The notes under the pieces: model-generated
The model's input: the letters and a program-made list of their open reading frames with translations, nothing else
What the model was told of the DNA's origin: nothing
The model's database searches: none
DNA from: Hyphobacterium marinum
Lineage (GTDB): Bacteria; Pseudomonadota; Alphaproteobacteria; Caulobacterales; Maricaulaceae
DNA: 64,000 nt
NCBI RefSeq assembly: GCF_036330325.1
Contig: NZ_JAZDRO010000001.1
Coordinates: 496,001 to 560,000, forward strand
Reading direction: 5' to 3'
Made by a program: the position numbers and the translations under genes
Shown: piece after piece, positions 58,914 through 64,000 of the stretch
Layout of the letters: each line of letters begins with the position of its first letter
Position numbering within the stretch: position 1 is the first letter of the stretch

Positions 58914-59927
58914 TCACTCGCCGGTCATGCCTTGGGCCATGTCCGCCCGGACCGCGAGTGCCGTAGCCGGAAAGTCGGCGAATACGCCATCGACGCCGAG
59001 CGCATAGAGCGCGCGCAATTCATCCTCGACGCTCTCGCCCACGACGGGCTCTCGGTCGTCCCGAACCGTCCAGACATGAACGTCGAGGCCGAGCGCGTGA
59101 GCCTCGCCGACGAGGCCGCTGTCATTGCCGTCCTCGTCGAAGAGCAGCGCCTTGTTGGCCCCGAGCGCACTGGCAAATTGCGCGACCGCGTCGAGCGGAT
59201 AGCCGTCCATGTCATATCCGGGCTCGTCGGGACCGGAATAGAGCATGGCGAGGCGTATCGGCGCGACGGCATTCATCCGGATCAGGAAACCCGGGTCAAA
59301 GGACTGGATCACGATGGGTGCATCCTCGGCATAGAGGTCGTGCTCCAGGAGGATGGCGTTGAGTAGCGGCAGGGGATCAAGGCCGATGGCGGCAAACTCT
59401 GCGGGGTGCTTGACCTCGGGTTCGAGCGCGATGACGCAGGCGCAAGCCTCCTGGCGGGTTTCGACCAGTTCCAGAATCTCCTCGAAGGTGGGGATGTCGT
59501 ATATTCCGTCATGGTCATCCGGCCGGTTGTCCATGGGCTGGACCGCGCGCAGCGTGCGCAGCTCGGCGAGCGTGAAGTCGAACACCCACCAGTCATTGCG
59601 CCCGAACAGCTCGCGCTGCCGGTCCGCGAATTCCGGGCGAGCGGACACGTCGGTCGTCGTTGAGAGATAGGCATCATGCCGGGCGACGAGCACGCCATCC
59701 GCGGTCACGACCAGATCGGGTTCGATGACGTCCGCGCCCTGCTCGATCGCCAGTTCGTACGCGGCGAGCGTGTGTTCGGGCCGCTCCCCGCTGGCACCCC
59801 GATGCGCGATGACAAGCGGGGCCTCGCCCCTCAGCGTGGGCCATTGAATTGACTGTGTTTCCGGCTCGCCCTGTGAACAGGCCGCCAGAACCAGGCTTCC
59901 CAGAACCGTGAACGCAAGTTTGCGCAT
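58914..59927 (-). CDS. glpQ: Glycerophosphodiester phosphodiesterase lipoprotein
   Basis: A 337-residue lipoprotein (lipobox LAAC, Cys17) that cleaves glycerophosphodiesters in the periplasm. AHRGASGERPEHT includes His42 and Arg43, Glu69 and Asp71 lie in IEPDLV and His84 in ARHD, the catalytic and metal ligands of GDPD. The C-terminal FADFPATA is typical. It starts after a convergent cold-shock gene with its terminator. Confidence 0.9.
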   Translation of the reverse strand: MRKLAFTVLGSLVLAACSQGEPETQSIQWPTLRGEAPLVIAHRGASGERPEHTLAAYELAIEQGADVIEPDLVVTADGVLVARHDAYLSTTTDVSARPEFADRQRELFGRNDWWVFDFTLAELRTLRAVQPMDNRPDDHDGIYDIPTFEEILELVETRQEACACVIALEPEVKHPAEFAAIGLDPLPLLNAILLEHDLYAEDAPIVIQSFDPGFLIRMNAVAPIRLAMLYSGPDEPGYDMDGYPLDAVAQFASALGANKALLFDEDGNDSGLVGEAHALGLDVHVWTVRDDREPVVGESVEDELRALYALGVDGVFADFPATALAVRADMAQGMTGE

Positions 59928-59994
59928 GATCGCCCCTCCTCAATCCGTGGCGGACAGTCTAGCCTGATTTGCGTGACAGAATGGAGCCGGCACA

Positions 59995-60531
59995 TTGGAC
60001 GAGAAAAAACCGACACGGTTTGACGAACTGGCCGAAGCGGCCGGCCGCTATGGCGATGCGAGCCTGGACAATTATGCGCTGATCCGGTCGCTGGCCGAAG
60101 CTATCGCATCCGGGTTCTGCCGCTATCTGGGCGACAAGAAGAAGTGCGTTTATCTGGTTCCGCCGACCGGGGCCTGGGCGGCGCAATCCTTTGGGTCTGG
60201 GGCGTTCTCGGTCTCGGGCAAGGGCTTCCTGCCGCTTTCACCGATCAGTTTCGGCCTCGCTGTCCGGGTTTCGCACACGGGCGACTGGATCCGCCTCGTC
60301 ATCACGGCCGCCAAGCAAGGCCCTGATCTCGACGTCTCGGTCGAGGGCGGTCAGGACTTTGCCTTCCGCCTGCCCTTTGATGACGAGCAGCTGCAGGCCT
60401 TCTTCGCCGTGCTGTATGCGCGGCTGACCGACTGGTTCAACGACCAGGCCGACCATTTCGAAAACGGAGCCTATGGCGGGCGGTCCATCGGGTTCGAATT
60501 CACGCACGACGAACGGACGAAAGACGCCTGA
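59995..60531 (+). CDS. Conserved-looking protein of unknown function
   Basis: A 178-residue soluble protein. It starts with TTG at 59995, preceded by GGAG, giving MDEKKPTRFDELAEAAGRYGD; no ATG gives a longer match. A Pro/Gly-rich middle (PPTGAWAAQSFGSGAF) is followed by a C-terminal acidic region. No domain is recognised. It abuts the next minus-strand gene with no gap. Confidence 0.6.
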   Translation: MDEKKPTRFDELAEAAGRYGDASLDNYALIRSLAEAIASGFCRYLGDKKKCVYLVPPTGAWAAQSFGSGAFSVSGKGFLPLSPISFGLAVRVSHTGDWIRLVITAAKQGPDLDVSVEGGQDFAFRLPFDDEQLQAFFAVLYARLTDWFNDQADHFENGAYGGRSIGFEFTHDERTKDA

Positions 60532-60816
60532 TCAGCCCTGGGATGCGATCCAGCCATCGATCTGGGACTGGAACCAGGCCACGGCGTCGCCCGTGACCAC
60601 AGGTTCGAGACCGACAGCATTGGCCGCCGCCAGTCCGCCGGAGGCGGCGGCCCCCAGGGCCAGGGTTGCCAGCCGGCGCCGCCGCAAGGTGAACCGGGCG
60701 GCCCGCGCCAGCGTAGTCAGCACCGGTCCCGCGCCGAACAGCACAACCGCCCCGCCCACCGGCAGCGCGATGGCCGCCGAAACAAGCGCGATCTGGAGTT
60801 CTGCCGGAATGTCCAT
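60532..60816 (-). CDS. Small membrane protein, unknown
   Basis: A 94-residue protein with two hydrophobic segments (about 7-35 and 50-70) and a short amphipathic tail. It starts MDIPAELQIALVSAAIALP, has an Arg-rich loop (RAARFTLRRRR) and no recognised family. It lies between two genes of the other strand, so it is probably its own unit. Confidence 0.55.
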   Translation of the reverse strand: MDIPAELQIALVSAAIALPVGGAVVLFGAGPVLTTLARAARFTLRRRRLATLALGAAASGGLAAANAVGLEPVVTGDAVAWFQSQIDGWIASQG

Positions 60817-60875
60817 CGTCCTTCTCCCCGATTTCACGCGACCCGATGCCCGGACCGCGCTAGACAGGACCCACC

Positions 60876-62726
60876 ATGCACGCTCCGCCTGATATCCTCC
60901 TGAAGATCGCGATCATCGCCGGTTCAGGAATCCTCGCCCAGTGGCTGGCCTGGCGTCTGCGCTGGCCGTCCATCGTGCTGATGATGGGAGCCGGATTGAT
61001 CCTTGGCCCCCTGTGGGGGCTGGCCACCGGTGAACCCTTCCTCGATCCGCAGGCCCTCTTCGGCGAATACCTCCGGCCCATGGTCGCTCTCGCCGTGGCG
61101 GTCATCCTCTTCGAGGGCGGGCTGACGCTGAACTTCCGCGACCTGCGGGAATCGGGCGGGCCGGTCTGGCGGATGATCGCGCTCGGCTTTCCGCTAACCT
61201 GGGCGGCGATCACGGTCGCCGCGCACTACATTCTGGGTCTCGACTGGGACCTGTCCGCCCTGACCGGGGCGATCCTGACCGTCACCGGGCCGACCGTGGT
61301 CTTGCCCCTGCTGCGCCAGGCTAAACTGCCGTCGAGCGTCTCCTCGGTCCTGAAATGGGAAGGTATTGTCGTCGACCCGATGGGCGCGCTCGCGGCGGTC
61401 TTTGTCTACGAGGCGCTGCGCCGGGCCGATATGGGGGCCAGCTGGCTTGATGCCGGGCTCGCCATCGTGATGGGTGCCGCTATCGGTGCCGTGATTGGCC
61501 TCGTCGCCGGATACGGGTTGTCGCTGGCGTTCAAGCGCGGCCTGGTTCCGGAAAACATGAAGGCTCCGCTGACACTGGCGGCCGTCGTCGGCTGTTACGC
61601 CGCCTCGGACATGGTGCTGCCCGAGAGCGGCCTGGTCGCCGTCACGGTCTTCGGTGTTGTCTTCGCCAATGCGCGGCTCGCTTCCATCGAGGAGATGCGG
61701 CGGTTCAAGGAAGGCTTTGCCGCTCTGCTGGTCGCGTCGGTCTTCGTCGCGCTCGCGGCCAGCCTGACGCCGGAAAGCCTGCTTCTGCTCGACTGGCGCG
61801 CGGCGCTGTTCATCCTGGTCCTGATGCTCGTGGTCCGTCCGCTCATCGTGCCGGCGACGCTTGCCGGATCGACCCTGAAATGGCCGGGCATTGCCTTTGT
61901 CAGCGCCGTCGCACCGCGCGGTGTCGTGGCCGCGGCGACGGCGGGTCACCTGGCCGGCCTGCTGGTCGAAAGCGGGCGGGAGGATGCCGCGGTCGTTACG
62001 CCGCTGATCTTTGCCACCGTGTTCGCGACCGTGTTCGGCTATGGCTTCCTGCTGGGCCCGCTGGCGAAATTCCTGGGCCTGATCAAGCACACGCGCGATC
62101 GGCTCCTGATCGTCGGGGCCAATCCCTGGACGCTGGGTCTTGCTGACGCCCTCAAGGCCATGGAGGTGCCCTTCACCATTGCCGACACTAATTGGCGGCG
62201 GTTGCGCAAGGCGCGCCTGGCCGGGCACGACACCTATCATGGCGAAGTCCTGTCAGAGACCGCCGAATACCGGCTGGAGCCGGGCCAGTTCGCCACCCTG
62301 CTCGCGGCAACGGCGAACGAGGCCTACAACGCGCTCGTTTGCGTTGATCATGCGCCCGAGCTGGGGCGCAGCCATGTTTACCAGCTCTCGGCACAGGACC
62401 CGGCGGCCGAGGGTCAGGGCGAGGATGACCCCAAGGCGATCGCCTTCACCGCACGTGGACGCACACTCCTGGCGCGGGGCCGGAATTACGAAGCGGTGTC
62501 GGCGGACTGGTGGCGTGGCTGGCGTTTCCGGGCCACCAAGATCACCGAGGAATACACGGTGACAGACGCCCTGGCGTCACTGTCCGAGGGTGCCGAGCCG
62601 GTGCTTGAATTGCGGTCTGACGGGCGGATTGCCCTTTTAGGCCCGGCGCGCAAGCCGCAAGGCGGCCCCGGATCGGTCCTGTTGAGTTTTGGACCGCCCG
62701 CGAAGGACGCGGACGCCCCCAGCTAG
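60876..62726 (+). CDS. CPA1-type sodium/proton antiporter with Rossmann-like C-terminus
   Basis: A 616-residue antiporter. About residues 1-405 form 12 or 13 helices with the CPA motifs LVRPMVALAVAVILFEGGL-like, GAILTVTGPTVV and a later SAVAPRGVVAAAT. The C-terminal 200 residues start RLLIVGANPWTLGLADALKAMEVPFTIADTNWRRLRKARL, which resembles a TrkA-N/RCK domain with a degraded nucleotide loop. Such domains gate ion transport by binding nucleotide. It is the first gene in the stretch before the PBP. The transported ions (Na or K) are not certain. Confidence 0.88.
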   Translation: MHAPPDILLKIAIIAGSGILAQWLAWRLRWPSIVLMMGAGLILGPLWGLATGEPFLDPQALFGEYLRPMVALAVAVILFEGGLTLNFRDLRESGGPVWRMIALGFPLTWAAITVAAHYILGLDWDLSALTGAILTVTGPTVVLPLLRQAKLPSSVSSVLKWEGIVVDPMGALAAVFVYEALRRADMGASWLDAGLAIVMGAAIGAVIGLVAGYGLSLAFKRGLVPENMKAPLTLAAVVGCYAASDMVLPESGLVAVTVFGVVFANARLASIEEMRRFKEGFAALLVASVFVALAASLTPESLLLLDWRAALFILVLMLVVRPLIVPATLAGSTLKWPGIAFVSAVAPRGVVAAATAGHLAGLLVESGREDAAVVTPLIFATVFATVFGYGFLLGPLAKFLGLIKHTRDRLLIVGANPWTLGLADALKAMEVPFTIADTNWRRLRKARLAGHDTYHGEVLSETAEYRLEPGQFATLLAATANEAYNALVCVDHAPELGRSHVYQLSAQDPAAEGQGEDDPKAIAFTARGRTLLARGRNYEAVSADWWRGWRFRATKITEEYTVTDALASLSEGAEPVLELRSDGRIALLGPARKPQGGPGSVLLSFGPPAKDADAPS

Positions 62727-62920
62727 AGGCGTTCGGGAAAGTCGGCTGGTTGCGAGCCGCCCGGCTCGGACGGATGGCAATAGGGCCAGTTCGGCGAATT
62801 CGGACCCTGTCCGGGACAGACCGAATCGCTGCCTTCATAGGGCGTCAGGCACCCCGACAGCGCCACGCTTAAAGCGATAACCGCGCCCAGGGCGCATAAA
62901 CGGCGAACGCGCAATGTCAT
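62723..62920 (-). CDS. Small lipoprotein, unknown
   Basis: A 65-residue predicted lipoprotein (lipobox LSGC, Cys24) starting MTLRVRRLCALGAVIALSVA. The mature part is Pro/Gly/Ser-rich with two further cysteines (VCPG and YCHP). Its stop overlaps that of the antiporter by three bases. Function unknown. Confidence 0.65.
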   Translation of the reverse strand: MTLRVRRLCALGAVIALSVALSGCLTPYEGSDSVCPGQGPNSPNWPYCHPSEPGGSQPADFPERL

Positions 62921-63103
62921 GACTGTCCCCACTTCGTCCGGCCCCGGCAGGGCGGGGCGACGTCCCCATGATTGACCGGCTTGGGGGCGACGGCAAGGGG
63001 CGTGCCCTATTCACGCCGCCTTAACGCCCTTTCGCCATCACCTTCACGGTGCAGTGTGGGACCTGGACGACACCAGGACCTGACGGGCGGGAACAGACAC
63101 TCG

Positions 63104-64000
63104 ATGGCAAACGACCGGCGCAATCCTCCGCCGCCCCCCTGGCGGCGTGACACGCCCGAGCGGCGTTCGCCCGGACGCAAGCCTGCGGCACGGTCTTCCG
63201 CGAGAAAGCGTTTCGGCTGGGTCCGCCCGGTGCTGTCGCTCTTCGTAGTGATCGGCCTCATCGGCGCGGGCTGGCTGGTCATGATCGCCCGCGACCTGCC
63301 CTCGATCGACACGCTGGACCTTGATCCGCCGCGCATGGGCGGGCTGGTCTTTCTCGACCATGAAGGCCGCACCATCGCGAGACGCGGGGCGGGGCATGGC
63401 CGCGAGGCCCGCGTGGACGATCTCCCGGATTATCTCATCGATGCGGTACTCGCGGTCGAAGACCGGCGCTTCTATGATCACATGGGCATTGATCTGCGCG
63501 GCACGACACGCGCCCTGATCGCCAATCTGCGCGCCGGACGGGTCGTCCAGGGCGGTTCGACCATCACCCAGCAACTCGCCAAAAATTTGTTCCTGACGCC
63601 GGAACGCACGCTGACGCGCAAGGTGCAGGAGATGATGCTCGCCTTCGCGCTGGAAGCGCGATTCTCCAAGGATGAAATCCTCTCGCTCTACCTCGACCGG
63701 GTCTATTTCGGGGCCGGAGCGTGGGGCGTGGAAGCCGCCGCACAGCGCTATTTCGGCCGGGATGCGCGCGACCTGACGCTCGGCGAGGCCGCTCTGCTCG
63801 CCGGTCTCCTGAAAGCCCCGTCGCGCTACAGCCCGGCGAGCGATACCGCCCGTGCCGCGGCGCGCGCCACAGTGGTGCTCGACCTGATGTACGAGACCGG
63901 GCGCATTTCCGAGGAAGAACGGATCGAGGCGGCCAATACGCCGGTCCGTGTGGCGCGGGAAGCCTCCAGCCCCGGTGCCCAGTATTTCGTTGACTGGATT
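63104..64000 (+). CDS. Class A penicillin-binding protein, truncated by window edge
   Basis: The first 299 residues of a bifunctional peptidoglycan synthase. A short Pro/Arg-rich cytoplasmic tail (RRNPPPPPWRR) and one helix (about 46-64) precede a family 51 glycosyltransferase domain with EDRRFYDHMGID (catalytic Glu), QGGSTITQQLAKNLFL and the RKVQEM...ALEARFSKDEIL region. The transpeptidase domain should follow outside the window. The start ATG 63104 is chosen for its full cytoplasmic tail. Upstream, 62921-63103 probably holds its promoter. Confidence 0.9.
   Translation, partial: MANDRRNPPPPPWRRDTPERRSPGRKPAARSSARKRFGWVRPVLSLFVVIGLIGAGWLVMIARDLPSIDTLDLDPPRMGGLVFLDHEGRTIARRGAGHGREARVDDLPDYLIDAVLAVEDRRFYDHMGIDLRGTTRALIANLRAGRVVQGGSTITQQLAKNLFLTPERTLTRKVQEMMLAFALEARFSKDEILSLYLDRVYFGAGAWGVEAAAQRYFGRDARDLTLGEAALLAGLLKAPSRYSPASDTARAAARATVVLDLMYETGRISEEERIEAANTPVRVAREASSPGAQYFVDWI

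Noticed and set aside
61194..62240. A 348-residue minus-strand frame opposite the antiporter
   Set aside because: Gln/Arg/His/Asp-rich shadow without family resemblance.
1..64000. rRNA, tRNA, CRISPR array, prophage or IS element
   Set aside because: I found no cloverleaf with a plausible anticodon, no regularly spaced array, no transposase or integrase and no phage structural gene.

Overview
The window is about 64 kb of GC-rich chromosomal DNA, coding on both strands with short gaps and many 4-base ATGA/GTGA gene overlaps. It reads as an alphaproteobacterium, most likely of the Maricaulales/Hyphomonadaceae kind (Maricaulis, Oceanicaulis and relatives). The supports are a ccmABCD-ccmG set next to acnA, a sucCDAB cluster, a DUF2794 protein, an aerobic respiratory core and many small predicted lipoproteins. 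The taxon is an inference from gene content; I see no rRNA, tRNA, CRISPR array, prophage or insertion sequence.

Layout. 1-1.5 kb: a truncated YceI-like lipoprotein and an MFS transporter. 1.6-9.4 kb: the oxoglutarate-to-succinate segment of the TCA cycle (sucC, two inserted genes, sucD, sucA, and a sucB with two lipoyl domains). 9.4-9.7 kb: mosaic palindromic repeats and a terminator. 9.7-17.4 kb: an S9 peptidase, dapF, mtaB, ftsY, an EamA permease, ispZ and a MarR regulator with a lysine-rich tail. 17.4-22.9 kb: ccmABCD-ccmG on the minus strand, divergent from acnA. 23-28.5 kb: a DUF1223 protein and a four-gene Gld-like ABC export cluster. 28.8-33.5 kb: DUF2794, a Bax-inhibitor-1 family protein, thpR, an anchored histidine phosphatase, a lone GIY-YIG domain and a tandem pair of paralogous lipoproteins. 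33.5-35.5 kb: arsenic operon arsR-arsC-acr3 with a likely operator. 35.5-39 kb: a possible methyltransferase, a beta-propeller protein, an acyltransferase and a VOC protein. 39.1-43.4 kb: sdhCDA-orf67-orf226-sdhB. 43.4-52.1 kb: peptidase, hydrolase, kinase and lyase genes. 52.4-57.9 kb: katG, an epoxide-hydrolase-like gene, rarD and asd. 57.9-64 kb: two small membrane proteins, a cold-shock gene, a glycerophosphodiesterase, an unknown gene, a CPA1 antiporter and the start of a class A penicillin-binding protein.

Together, four blocks (sucCDAB, acnA, sdh and the cytochrome c maturation genes) concentrate aerobic central metabolism here. The best leads are two unknown genes translationally coupled inside the sdh operon, one of them strikingly AT-rich; two genes wedged between sucC and sucD; the two-lipoyl E2 of oxoglutarate dehydrogenase; and the paralogous SEL1-like lipoprotein pair. 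Several intergenic gaps hold recurrent mosaics of palindromic repeats. I did not find a clearly new defence or mobile system.
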